A stretch of 19,891 nucleotides of DNA from Rhodospirillaceae bacterium UBA6219 (GCA_002435715.1 DISD01000042.1:1-19891); one strand, 5' to 3'. Counted from the first letter of the stretch, positions 1-8,726 are shown. The notes: a model not told the origin generated them from the letters alone. Program-made: numbers and translations.

Positions 1-57
1 GTCCGAATGGACGGGGCCTCCTCTCAAGTCCACGGTTCATGCACCCATAATGACCTG

Positions 58-99
58 AAAAAACGGTCAAGGGTCAGCCGGGAGCGCTGCCCTTGACCG
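58..99 (-). terminator. Rho-independent terminator of the ligase-to-SDR operon
   Basis: The arms at 64-73 and 90-99 are a perfect 10-bp inverted repeat (CGGTCAAGGG against CCCTTGACCG). An inner CAGC/GCTG pairing at 75-78 and 86-89 extends the stem. On the minus strand the stem is followed at once by six T residues (A-run at 58-63 on the plus strand). It lies 16 bp past the stop codon of the short-chain dehydrogenase, so it most likely ends the whole minus-strand operon. The first 57 bases of the window show nothing else that I can assign. Confidence 0.85.
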
Positions 100-114
100 A
101 AGCGGCGGTCGGGG

Positions 115-939
115 TCAGGACCTGCCGCCGCCGCAAACCAGAATCTGGCCGCTGACATAGTTGGATTCAGGGATGCAGAACATGTAGACGGCGCCAGCCG
201 CCTCTTCGGCGGTGCCGACCCGGCCAAGCGGGATCATGGTCTCCGCCGCTTTTAGCAGGCTGGGCTGAACGCCTACCTTGAGCTGACGGCCTTCGATGTC
301 GATGCTGGCGTCGCCATTGGTCAGCGGTTGGGTCAGCCGGGTTTGGATCAGGCCAAAGGCGACGGTGTTGACGTTGACCTTGTAGCGTCCCCATTCCTTG
401 GAAAGGGTCTTGGTCAGGCCGTTGATGCCCGCTTTGGCGGCGGAGTAATTGGACTGGCCGGGATTGCCCAGCAAGCCCGAGGTGGACGAAATGTTGACCA
501 CCTTGCGGAACACCTCGCGTCCTTCCTCGGCTTCCTTGCGGGACGCTTCACGGATGAAGTCGGCGGCGGCCCGCAAGATGCGGAACGGCGCCTTCAGGTG
601 CACGTCGATGACGTCGTCCCATTGTTCGTCGGTCATCTTCTGGATGACGTTGTCCCAGGTGAAGCCGGCGTTGTTGACGATGATGTCCAGGCCACCGAAG
701 CTGTCGATCGCGGTGTTGACGAAGCGTTCGGCGAAGTCAGGGGAGGTGACGCTGCCGACGCAGGGCACCGCTTTGCCGCCACGGGCGACGATGTCGGCGA
801 CGGTTTCCTCGGCCGGTCCGGCGTCGAGGTCGTTGACGACTACCGCTGCGCCTTCCGCCGCCAGCTTCAAGGCGATTTCCCGGCCGATGCCGCGGCCCGA
901 GCCCGAAATGATGGCGACCTTGTCAGAGAGTTTGTTCAT
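115..939 (-). CDS. Short-chain dehydrogenase/reductase (FabG-like, probable 3-hydroxyacyl-CoA dehydrogenase)
   Basis: The product is 274 residues, typical of classical SDRs. The start is the ATG at 939 because AGAGG lies 6 bases upstream and the Rossmann motif begins 12 residues later; the frame stays open further upstream, but that extension is arginine/proline-rich and has no SDR character. Visible motifs are the nucleotide-binding GxxxGxG (G13-G19, GSGRGIG), NNAG at 89-92, a catalytic Ser around 152, and YxxxK (Tyr165, Lys169). A charged insertion of about 15 residues (about 131-145) precedes the catalytic serine strand. As last gene of an operon with CoA ligase, hydratase pair and thiolase, its likely job is NAD(P)-dependent oxidation of the 3-hydroxyacyl-CoA intermediate. 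FabG-type reduction in the opposite direction cannot be excluded. Cytoplasmic; no signal sequence. Confidence 0.88.
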   Translation of the reverse strand: MNKLSDKVAIISGSGRGIGREIALKLAAEGAAVVVNDLDAGPAEETVADIVARGGKAVPCVGSVTSPDFAERFVNTAIDSFGGLDIIVNNAGFTWDNVIQKMTDEQWDDVIDVHLKAPFRILRAAADFIREASRKEAEEGREVFRKVVNISSTSGLLGNPGQSNYSAAKAGINGLTKTLSKEWGRYKVNVNTVAFGLIQTRLTQPLTNGDASIDIEGRQLKVGVQPSLLKAAETMIPLGRVGTAEEAAGAVYMFCIPESNYVSGQILVCGGGRS

Positions 940-966
940 TGGATACCTCTTGGAGATGAAGACGAG

Positions 967-992
967 GCCGCCATCCCGCCAACCGTGGCGGC
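967..992. other. Intercistronic hairpin between the nitronate-monooxygenase-like gene and SDR
   Basis: The arms GCCGCCA (967-973) and TGGCGGC (986-992) form a perfect 7-bp inverted repeat in the 89-bp gap between the two genes. No T-run follows on the minus strand, so it is not a standard terminator. It may stabilise or process the operon mRNA. This is the longest gap in the operon, so partial uncoupling of the SDR gene is possible. An eight-G run at 1019-1026 lies in the same gap. Confidence 0.3.
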
Positions 993-1028
993 AGGGCAAT
1001 TGGTCTGGCGGTCCCAAAGGGGGGGGAT

Positions 1029-1985
1029 TTACGTGTGGAGCAGGCGTTCCCGGGCCGCTTGGTATTCCTGCGCAAGCCGGGCGACCAAGGCCGAGGTCGG
1101 GACGATCTGGTTGATGGCGCCGATACCCTGGCCGGCACCCCAAATGTCTTTCCACGGTTTGACCCGGTTGCTGCCGAAATTCATCGCGCTGGGATCCGAT
1201 TGCGGCAGGTTGTCGGGATCAAGACCGGCGTTCACCACGCTTTGGCGCAGGTAATTGCCGTGGACCCCGGTGAACAGGTTGGAGTAGATGATGTCCTCGG
1301 CGCCGCTTTGAACGATCATTTCCTTGTACGCCTGGGCCGCATTGGCCTCGCTGGTGGCGATGAAGGCCGAGCCCACATAGGCCAGGTCAGCCCCGGCCGC
1401 CTGGGCGGCAAGCACCGCCCCGCCGTTGGAGATGGACCCGGACAACAGCAGCGGGCCGTCGAACCATTGCCGGATTTCCTGCAACAGGGCGAAGGGGGAC
1501 AAGGTGCCGGCATGCCCCCCGGCGCCGGCGGCGACGGCGACCAGCCCATCCGCGCCCTTCTCGATGGCCTTGTGGGCGAACCGGTTGTTGATGACGTCGT
1601 GCAGAACGATGCCGCCATAGGAATGGATGGCGTCGTTGACGTCCTGTCGCGCCCCTAGTGAGGTGATGATCAGCGGGACCTTGTGTTTGACGCACAGCGC
1701 CAAATCCTGTTGCAGCCGTTCGTTGGACTGGTGGACGATCAGATTGACGGCGAAGGGGGCCGAAGGCCGTTCGGGGTGGGCGGCGTCGTGATCTTTCAGA
1801 CTGGTCACGATTTGGTGCAGCCATTCGTCCAGCAACTCGGCCGGTCTGGCGTTCAAAGCCGGAAACGAGCCGACCACGCCGGCCTTGCATTGGGCGATCA
1901 CCAAGGCCGGCGTCGAGATGATGAACAAGGGGGCGGCCACCAGGGGAACCGTCAGCCGACCTTGCAAGAGCGTGAGGAGGGACAT
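1029..1985 (-). CDS. Nitronate monooxygenase / 2-nitropropane dioxygenase family flavoprotein
   Basis: The product has 318 residues, the normal length for this TIM-barrel FMN family. The start chosen is the ATG at 1985, which gives the family-like N-terminus MSLLTLLQGR and has AAGGA about 10 bases upstream; an in-frame ATG at 2027 would add 14 residues and overlap the stop of the preceding gene. Seen motifs are the family's GGHAG segment with the conserved His158 in a GADGLVAVAAGAGGHAG context, and a later GSISNGGA...GADLAYVGSAF stretch that matches the FMN phosphate-binding loop. Annotated members oxidise alkyl nitronates, but homologues in acyl-CoA catabolic clusters probably act on CoA esters (IpdC of actinobacterial steroid degradation is placed in this superfamily). 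The position between hydratase and SDR genes favours such a role here. True substrate unknown. Confidence 0.85.
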   Translation of the reverse strand: MSLLTLLQGRLTVPLVAAPLFIISTPALVIAQCKAGVVGSFPALNARPAELLDEWLHQIVTSLKDHDAAHPERPSAPFAVNLIVHQSNERLQQDLALCVKHKVPLIITSLGARQDVNDAIHSYGGIVLHDVINNRFAHKAIEKGADGLVAVAAGAGGHAGTLSPFALLQEIRQWFDGPLLLSGSISNGGAVLAAQAAGADLAYVGSAFIATSEANAAQAYKEMIVQSGAEDIIYSNLFTGVHGNYLRQSVVNAGLDPDNLPQSDPSAMNFGSNRVKPWKDIWGAGQGIGAINQIVPTSALVARLAQEYQAARERLLHT

Positions 1986-2007
1986 CTTGGGGATCCTTGC
2001 CTTTATT

Positions 2008-2424
2008 TCAATGAGGGGTGGCGACAACGGCTTCGCCGGTCAGCCGGGTTTCGCCATTCTGGTTGATCGCGGTCACGACCACGCGAAGGCGGGTTTCGCC
2101 ATCCTGCTGGACGCTATCGACGACCTTTCCCGTGCAGGTGATGCTTTCTCCCACCTGGGTGATGGCGACAAACCGCACGCCGAGGCTGCGGAGGTTCTCT
2201 TGCGCCGTCCAGTGGGTCAGCATGCGGGCGATATAGGCCATGGACAGCATGCCGTGGGCGAAGACGTCGGGCATGCCGGCGGCGCGGGCGAAATCCAGAT
2301 CCACATGGATGGGGTTGTGGTCACCCGAAGCCCCGCAATACAGGGCTAGGGCATGACGGGAGATCGGGGGCATGACGAGCGGGGGCAGCGTGTCGCCGAC
2401 CTGAAGACAAGCGAAATCGACCAC
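2008..2424 (-). CDS. MaoC-like (R)-specific enoyl-CoA hydratase, hot-dog fold
   Basis: This 138-residue single hot-dog-domain protein carries the hydratase-2 motif at 29-40 (YCGASGDHNPIH), with the catalytic Asp35 and His40 present, followed by the usual aromatic/alanine-rich helix ending in AHGML. It would add water to a trans-2-enoyl-CoA. Half-size MaoC proteins work as dimers. The directly upstream neighbour (9-bp gap) is a FAS1-like dehydratase domain that lacks this motif, so a heteromeric hydratase made of a catalytic and a substrate-binding half is likely, as known for ChsH1-ChsH2 in sterol side-chain breakdown. The next gene starts 22 bp after its stop. Confidence 0.88.
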   Translation of the reverse strand: MVDFACLQVGDTLPPLVMPPISRHALALYCGASGDHNPIHVDLDFARAAGMPDVFAHGMLSMAYIARMLTHWTAQENLRSLGVRFVAITQVGESITCTGKVVDSVQQDGETRLRVVVTAINQNGETRLTGEAVVATPH

Positions 2425-2433
2425 TTGCGGCTC

Positions 2434-2877
2434 CTAGGTGTTGCGGATGACGGTAAGGGTGCGCAGATCGGCGACCTGCTGCCCGTGCTGGTTGGTGACC
2501 CGCGTTTCCCGCACGACGAATTCCAGCGCCCCGTTCTTCTTGTCGTAGATGTCGGCGATGCGCGGTTCGAAACGTAGGCGGTCCCCGGCATGGGCCATCG
2601 CTTGATAGCTGAAATGCTGTTCCGCGTGCAGGACGCGGCCAATGTCGATGTTCAGCAATTCGCGCATGGCCGTCGGGTTGGGCGATTCCATCTCGAGACA
2701 GAACAGGAAGGTGGGGGGAACCGGCAGTGATGGATGGCCGGCGGCCCGCGCCTTGTCCTCGTCGCAATAGACGGGATCGGTCTGTCCGGTGGCCTTGGCG
2801 AAAAAGCGCAGGCGTCCGGTCTCGACCTCGACCGTGAAATTGGGCAGGGTGTGGCCGATATGTCGTTTGTCGATCAT
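2434..2877 (-). CDS. FAS1-like dehydratase-domain protein (MaoC_dehydrat_N type), partner of the MaoC hydratase
   Basis: The 147-residue product starts at the ATG at 2877, 8 bp after the thiolase stop. An upstream in-frame ATG would lie deep in the thiolase gene and is rejected. The sequence has the features of the N-terminal half of double-hot-dog dehydratases: FAKATGQTDPVYCDEDKARA at 26-45, PVPPTFLF at 52-59, and an LHAEQHFSY block around residue 83. The catalytic GDxNPxH motif is absent, with GQTDPVY in its place, which fits a non-catalytic, acyl-chain-binding subunit. The tight spacing to the MaoC gene supports a joint complex. It could also act on its own as an atypical thioester hydratase, but that is less likely. 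Confidence 0.82.
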   Translation of the reverse strand: MIDKRHIGHTLPNFTVEVETGRLRFFAKATGQTDPVYCDEDKARAAGHPSLPVPPTFLFCLEMESPNPTAMRELLNIDIGRVLHAEQHFSYQAMAHAGDRLRFEPRIADIYDKKNGALEFVVRETRVTNQHGQQVADLRTLTVIRNT

Positions 2878-2885
2878 GGCGGTTC

Positions 2886-4070
2886 TCAGGATTTTTGGTA
2901 AAGCGTCACCACGCAGGCGCCGCCCAGCCCCAGATTGTGCTGCAACGCCAAGCGGGCGTTTTCGACTTGACGCTGGTCGGCAGCGCCGCGCAGCTGCGAG
3001 ACCAGTTCGTAGCACTGGGCCAAGCCGGTGGCTCCCAGAGGATGTCCCTTGGACAACAATCCACCGGAGGGATTGACCACGAACTTACCGCCATAGGTGT
3101 TGTCGCCGGCCAGGATGAATTTCTCGGCGGTGCCTTCCGGGGTTAGGCCAAGACCTTCATAAGTGATCAATTCATTGGCGGTGAAACAATCGTGCAGTTC
3201 CACCACGTCTACGTCCTCCGGGCCGACGCCGGCTGTTTCGTAAACTTGGGCGGCGGCGGCGGCGGTCATGTCGTAACCCACCACTCGCCGCATGTCCCGG
3301 CTGTCGAAAGTGCTGGGGGTGTCGGTGGTCATCGCCTGGGCGGCGATGAAGACACCGGTGTTCAGCTTATGGCGTTGGGCGAAATCGGCCGAGCACAAGA
3401 TGGTGGCGGCGGCGCCGCAGGTCGGGGGGCAGCATTGCAGACGGGTCAAGGGGTCGAACACCTGTGGCGACGCCATCACTTCGTCCAAGGTGACGGTTTG
3501 CCGGAACACCGCCAGGGGGTTGCGCGCCGCGTGTTGACGCGCCTTCACCGAGATGCGGGCAAAGGTTTCACGCTTGATCCCGTAACGGTTCAGGTAATCC
3601 CGTCCGGCGCCGCCGAACAACTGGGCGGCGCGGGGGGCGTTGGGATCGAATCCTTGTATGTCGACCATCGCCTGGGCGAAGCGTTCCATAGGCGAAGGGC
3701 GGTCTTCAAAGGCACCTTTCAGGGCACCGGGATTCATTTGTTCGAAGCCCAGGGCGATGACGCATTCCGCCGCCCCGCTGGACACCGCCTGGCGGGCCAG
3801 GAACAGGGCGGTGGAACCGCTGGAGCAGTTGTTGTTCAGGTTGAACACCGGAATACCGGTCAGGCCGACGCCATAGATGGCGGCTTGGCCCGAGGTGGAA
3901 TCCCCATAGACATAGCTGACATAGGCCTGTTCGACCTTGTCGTAGGAAATGGCGGCATCGTCCAGTGCGGCCAGCGCCGCCTGGGCGCCCATTTGGGTGT
4001 AGGGAGCGCTTGCTCCGGGTTTCATGAACGGGATCATGCCGATGCCGGCCACATATACCTTGCGATTCAC
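2886..4070 (-). CDS. SCP2-type thiolase (lipid-transfer protein family acetyl-CoA acetyltransferase)
   Basis: The product has 394 residues. It begins with a GTG codon at 4070; AGGAGAG stands a few bases upstream and the family-typical NRKVYVAGIGMIPF follows at once, whereas extending upstream gives unrelated sequence. All three SCP2-thiolase motifs are visible: CxS with nucleophile Cys82 (NNNCSSGS), HDCF (293-296, second catalytic Cys295) and GHP with His343 (SKGHPLGATG). The retained Cys/His set predicts true thiolytic cleavage of a 3-ketoacyl-CoA rather than the retro-aldol reaction of Ltp2-type homologues. The C-terminus GLGGACVVTLY is normal. No DUF35 OB-fold partner gene, which often accompanies this family, is present in the window. 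It is the second gene of the operon. Confidence 0.9.
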   Translation of the reverse strand: MNRKVYVAGIGMIPFMKPGASAPYTQMGAQAALAALDDAAISYDKVEQAYVSYVYGDSTSGQAAIYGVGLTGIPVFNLNNNCSSGSTALFLARQAVSSGAAECVIALGFEQMNPGALKGAFEDRPSPMERFAQAMVDIQGFDPNAPRAAQLFGGAGRDYLNRYGIKRETFARISVKARQHAARNPLAVFRQTVTLDEVMASPQVFDPLTRLQCCPPTCGAAATILCSADFAQRHKLNTGVFIAAQAMTTDTPSTFDSRDMRRVVGYDMTAAAAAQVYETAGVGPEDVDVVELHDCFTANELITYEGLGLTPEGTAEKFILAGDNTYGGKFVVNPSGGLLSKGHPLGATGLAQCYELVSQLRGAADQRQVENARLALQHNLGLGGACVVTLYQKS

Positions 4071-4116
4071 GATGTCTCTCCTGTCTTGGCCCCGGCTGGG
4101 GAACAAAGCGTCTGGA

Positions 4117-5661
<1,545 letters not shown>

Positions 5662-5694
5662 CAACGTGTCCTCCTCGTTCACCCCGCGATTTTT

Positions 5695-5724
5695 ATTAGC
5701 GTTTGGGGCTGTTCTTACTGTGAA
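5695..5724 (-). promoter_or_regulatory. Candidate promoter of the ligase operon
   Basis: On the minus strand TTCACA (5719-5724) and GCTAAT (5695-5700) are separated by 18 bp and could serve as -35 and -10 boxes about 35 bp ahead of the ligase start. The match is moderate. The site sits inside a pair of direct repeats (5701-5710 and 5731-5743). Confidence 0.25.
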
Positions 5725-5743
5725 GCTTAGGTTTTGGGGGCTT
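5701..5743. promoter_or_regulatory. Direct repeat pair in the divergent control region, possible activator site
   Basis: GTTTGGGGCT at 5701-5710 recurs as GTTTTGGGGGCTT at 5731-5743, about 30 bp apart and so on the same DNA face. AraC-family proteins often bind spaced direct repeats, and an AraC-family gene is present about 0.8 kb away. The first copy overlaps the spacer of the candidate ligase promoter. The link to that regulator is inference. Confidence 0.3.
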
Positions 5744-5848
5744 GTGGCAACAATGGCGAAGACGGACAAAATCACTGGCCGAAGCGCTCATGGTCGTGGA
5801 TGGCGATGTGTCGAGCGTTTTTGCCAATGAAATTAAGCATTTCGAACG

Positions 5849-5877
5849 TTGGAAGGGGGGCTGGGGCGTCCTAGACT
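5849..5877 (+). promoter_or_regulatory. Candidate sigma70-type promoter of the DUF2889 gene
   Basis: TTGGAA (5849-5854) and TAGACT (5872-5877) lie 17 bp apart. A start about 7 bp downstream of the -10 box would give a leader of roughly 20 bases carrying AGGAGG at 5893-5898. The spacer is very G-rich. Confidence 0.4.
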
Positions 5878-5905
5878 GGACGGCCGTGTTTCAGGAGGGC
5901 CGAAG

Positions 5906-6457
5906 ATGTCGTTTTCACCTGCCGTCGATCGGGAAAGTCTGCATACCAGGCGTATTACGTGCCAAGGCTTCCTGCGACAGGATGGTCTTTGGGACATCGA
6001 AGGCTATCTTCTGGATAGCAAGGATCATGATTTCACCACCGCCGACAAAAAGGTGGTGACGCCCGGCCAGGCCTTGCATTACATGGGGTTGCGGCTGACC
6101 ATCGACCATGAATTGAACATCGTCGCCGCCGAGGTCGACATGGTCGCCACTCCCACCTCGGTGTGTCAGGATATCCGTGCCGCCTATGACCGCCTGGTCG
6201 GTCTGCGCATCGGTCCGGGGTTCAGTCGCAAGGTCAAAGAATTGCTGGGGGGGATCGGCGGCTGCACCCATTTGACCGAACTTCTGGGGCCGTTGGCGAC
6301 CACCGCCTTTCAGACCCTGAGCCACCGTTTCAAGCATGATCGGGAAAAGGCGTCGGGGACCAGTCGTCCGCCTTTGCTGGACGCATGTCACGCATTTCGC
6401 GCCGACGGCCCGCTGGCGGCGCAGTTGTGGCCCGATGCCGTGACGCAAAAAACCTAG
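5906..6457 (+). CDS. DUF2889 domain protein, function unknown
   Basis: The 183-residue product starts at the ATG at 5906, 7 bases after AGGAGG (5893-5898). It is recognisable as DUF2889 by the N-terminal block RRITCQGFLRQDGLWDIEG (about 15-33) with a following D-rich turn, and by the C-terminal block GLRIGPGFSRKVKELLGG followed by GGCTHLTELLGPLATTAFQT (about 128-147). Conserved Cys and His in GCTHL could bind metal or act in catalysis, but no activity is known to me. There is no signal peptide and no membrane segment. It is the only plus-strand gene inside the catabolic island, divergent from the ligase operon and convergent with the AraC-family gene. DUF2889 genes are often found beside acyl-CoA or aromatic catabolic genes, so a role in this pathway is likely but undefined. 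Confidence 0.85.
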   Translation: MSFSPAVDRESLHTRRITCQGFLRQDGLWDIEGYLLDSKDHDFTTADKKVVTPGQALHYMGLRLTIDHELNIVAAEVDMVATPTSVCQDIRAAYDRLVGLRIGPGFSRKVKELLGGIGGCTHLTELLGPLATTAFQTLSHRFKHDREKASGTSRPPLLDACHAFRADGPLAAQLWPDAVTQKT

Positions 6458-6476
6458 GGGCGGCAGCCGGGCCGCC
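6447..6476 (-). terminator. Possible terminator of the AraC-family gene
   Basis: GGCGGC (6459-6464) and GCCGCC (6471-6476) form a 6-bp GC stem in the 28-bp gap between the convergent genes. Going along the minus strand, a six-T run (A-run at 6447-6452) follows 6 bases after the stem, inside the end of the DUF2889 gene. The offset T-run makes it a weak candidate. The hairpin could also serve the plus-strand gene. Confidence 0.35.
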
Positions 6477-6485
6477 TTGCCCGGT

Positions 6486-7517
6486 TCAGGAGGAGGTGGA
6501 GAGCCGGAAGCGGGTGTTGCGGTACTCGCCCGGTGCCACCCCGGTCCATTTCTTGAAGGCGCGATGGAAGGTGCTGGGTTCGGAAAAACCAAGCATTTCC
6601 GAGATGTCGATCAGGCTGAGTTCCGGTCGAGCCAGATATTCGATGGCGGCATCCCGTCGGACCGCGTCCTTCAACGCCTGGAAACCGTGGTCTTCCTGAT
6701 TGAGCCGGCGGCGCAATGTTTGGGGGGCCATGCCGAGCGAATGGCTGATTTCCTCGAGCGAGGGGAGTTCCTCGGCCAAGTGGCGGCGCAGGATGCGACG
6801 GATCCGTTCGGTGACGCTGGTCTGGTCACGATATTTGATCAACAAATTGTCCGGCGACTGGGCAAGGAACTCTTCCACGCTTTGACCGGTTTGCACCACG
6901 GGAAGGTCGAGCCAGCGGCTTTCGAAACTCAGTCCGCAACCGCTTTGGTCATAGCGAATAGGGGCCTGGAACAGGCGCGATCCTTCGACGATCCGGGCTC
7001 CCCACTCGCCCCCCATGTAATCTACCTGGATCAGAGGAATGCGGCGGGCGACCAGCCAGCAGGCGACGCTGTAGGTCAGGAAGATGAACGCCCGTTGGGC
7101 GAAAAACGTATGCGGGCCGTTGTTGACTCGGGTTTGCAGGGTGATGCGGGTGATATCGCCTTCAATTTGCAGGCGGGGAATGAAATCGCGCAACAGCATG
7201 CGATAAAAGTGGAAGCCCGTCCGCAACCCTGCTTTCAAATCATGCTGGCCGATCAGGAGACGGCAGCATTGGGCGAAACTTCCCAAGGGCACCGGCGTTT
7301 CCGTCAACCCCCACAGCTCGTTACGCATGGTACGGTTCAGCAGGCGAATCAGGGTGGCGTATTGCGCTAGGGACACCCGCGCCAAGGGGGAGTCCAGCAA
7401 CGCATGGGGAATGCCGGCACGATTCAATAGACGGTTGACGTCCACCCCTTCGCGGCGCGCCCCCAGCAGGACCCGTTCGACTTGATGAATGCCCACAGTG
7501 TGGTTCGTTGTGGTCAC
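6486..7517 (-). CDS. AraC-family transcriptional regulator with arabinose-binding-type N-terminal domain
   Basis: With a GTG start at 7517 the protein has 343 residues, the usual size for the OruR/ArgR-like AraC subgroup. That start follows AAGGAG at a rather long distance (13 bases). An ATG at 7580 has no clear Shine-Dalgarno sequence, adds an arginine-rich tail and sits in the loop of a hairpin, so I prefer GTG. The N-terminal two thirds (about 15-205) is the effector domain. The C-terminal third has two helix-turn-helix units, the first around SLEEISHSLGMAPQTLRRRL and the second around LIDISEMLGFSEPSTFHRAF, ending in the family signature WTGVAPGEYR. It probably activates the transport/dehydrogenase and ligase operons in response to the substrate or its CoA ester. 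It lies 93 bp behind the small acyl-CoA dehydrogenase gene on the same strand. Confidence 0.9.
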   Translation of the reverse strand: MTTTNHTVGIHQVERVLLGARREGVDVNRLLNRAGIPHALLDSPLARVSLAQYATLIRLLNRTMRNELWGLTETPVPLGSFAQCCRLLIGQHDLKAGLRTGFHFYRMLLRDFIPRLQIEGDITRITLQTRVNNGPHTFFAQRAFIFLTYSVACWLVARRIPLIQVDYMGGEWGARIVEGSRLFQAPIRYDQSGCGLSFESRWLDLPVVQTGQSVEEFLAQSPDNLLIKYRDQTSVTERIRRILRRHLAEELPSLEEISHSLGMAPQTLRRRLNQEDHGFQALKDAVRRDAAIEYLARPELSLIDISEMLGFSEPSTFHRAFKKWTGVAPGEYRNTRFRLSTSS

Positions 7518-7567
7518 GGAGGTTGGCTCTCTCCTTGCTCGTGCGCCCTTGCAAACTCTACGAAACC

Positions 7568-7594
7568 GGCGGACCACCATGACGGGTGTCCGCC
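7568..7594. other. Hairpin between acyl-CoA dehydrogenase and regulator genes
   Basis: GGCGGAC (7568-7574) and GTCCGCC (7588-7594) are perfect 7-bp arms, with an additional inner ACC/GGT pairing. Only three T residues follow on the minus strand (GGTTTCG), so full termination is doubtful. It may lower read-through into the regulator gene, or be a binding site. Confidence 0.35.
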
Positions 7595-7610
7595 AGTCTT
7601 CGCATCATGT

Positions 7611-8726
7611 TTACAAGGCTTCGGCGAAACGCGCTATGTGATGATCGTAATCGCCAAAGGTATGCCCGATCATGGTCAAGCGTTTGAAATAATGGGCCAC
7701 GTCCAGTTCATCGGTGACGCCGATGCCGCCATGCAGTTGCACGGCTTGCTGGCCGACGAAACGGGCCTGGTTTCCCACATAGGCCTTGGCCGCTGAAATG
7801 GCCGCCGCCCGTTCCGCCCGCTCGGTCGACGACACTTTGATCGCCGCCATGATGGCCATGGAACGGGCTTGTTCGGTCGCCACCACCATTTCCGCCATGC
7901 GATGCTGCAAGGCCTGGAACTTGCCAATCATGGTGCCGAACTGTTTGCGGGTCTTAAGGTATTCGACGGTGGTTTGGTTCAGCCGATCCATGATGCCGAC
8001 GGCTTCAGCGCAAAGGGCGGCAGTGGCGGTGTCCAGGGCTTGTTCCACCAGCTTCAGGCCGTCGCCTTCGGGGGCGAGCAGGGATTGGCGGGGAACCGTC
8101 ACGCGTTCCAGGATCAGGTCCGCAGCCCGCAAGCCGTCTTGCGTCGCATAAGGGCGCATGGCAAGGCCAGGGGCGCGGCTGTCAACCAGGAACAGCGACA
8201 CACCCCCGGGGGTCCGGGCCGAAACGATCACGGTGTCGGCGTTGGGGGCGCCAAGAACCACGCTTTTGCTGCCGCTGATCACCCAGTCGCCAGCGGTGGC
8301 GGTGGCGGTGGTGGAGACCTGGGCGAGGTCATAGCGTGATCCGGGCTCGTAATGGGCCAGGGCCATGATGTGGCGCCCGGTCATCATTTGCGCGGCCAGT
8401 TCCTGTAGCGTCGCGGTCACTGGGACGGCATTGAGCACGCTGCCACACAACAGCGAGGAACTGAGGAACGGTTCCAGGCTCAAGGCCTCGCCCAGGATTT
8501 CCATGACCACCATGCTGTCGACCGCCGTACCACCCAGGCCGCCCAGGCTTTCTTGCAAGGGCAGGCCCAGCAGGCCCAGTTCGGCGAAGGTGTTCCAGGC
8601 GTCGCGATCGAATCCGTGCCGCGAGGCCATGGCCTGGCGCCGGTGTTCGAAACTGTATTCCTTGCGGACGAAACGGCGCAGGGTGTCTTTCAGCGCCAAT
8701 TGTTCTTCGGTGAAGTTGAAGTCCAT
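7611..8726 (-). CDS. Acyl-CoA dehydrogenase, small/beta-type subunit
   Basis: The 371-residue product starts at the ATG at 8726, 10 bp after the stop of the larger dehydrogenase, with GAGAGG upstream. It shows the ACAD fold: N-terminal helices from MDFNFTEEQLALKDTLRRFV, a middle beta domain, and a C-terminal helical domain with RKQFGTMIGKFQALQH and QLHGGIGVTDELDVAHYFKR. The catalytic Glu is missing at both known positions: no YEGT segment, and no Glu in ALDTATAALCAEAVG where isovaleryl-type enzymes keep one. Such proteins are usually the partner subunit in alpha2-beta2 dehydrogenases (PimD or ChsE2 type). It therefore probably forms a heteromer with its upstream neighbour and introduces the alpha,beta double bond. 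A TATATATA low-complexity run is encoded near 8300. Confidence 0.88.
   Translation of the reverse strand: MDFNFTEEQLALKDTLRRFVRKEYSFEHRRQAMASRHGFDRDAWNTFAELGLLGLPLQESLGGLGGTAVDSMVVMEILGEALSLEPFLSSSLLCGSVLNAVPVTATLQELAAQMMTGRHIMALAHYEPGSRYDLAQVSTTATATAGDWVISGSKSVVLGAPNADTVIVSARTPGGVSLFLVDSRAPGLAMRPYATQDGLRAADLILERVTVPRQSLLAPEGDGLKLVEQALDTATAALCAEAVGIMDRLNQTTVEYLKTRKQFGTMIGKFQALQHRMAEMVVATEQARSMAIMAAIKVSSTERAERAAAISAAKAYVGNQARFVGQQAVQLHGGIGVTDELDVAHYFKRLTMIGHTFGDYDHHIARFAEAL

Noticed and set aside
328..1254. Long plus-strand open frame opposite the SDR gene
   Set aside because: It is an antisense shadow of a GC-rich gene. Its translation is glycine/aspartate/valine-rich without domain features, and the minus-strand SDR has clear motifs.
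5915..6592. 225-codon minus-strand open frame opposite DUF2889
   Set aside because: The plus-strand frame has a strong Shine-Dalgarno sequence, a promoter-like element and a recognisable DUF; the minus frame has none.
8280..8315. GGTGGC-type repeat tract
   Set aside because: It is a short in-frame low-complexity run coding for alternating Thr/Ala in the small dehydrogenase; not a separate repeat element.
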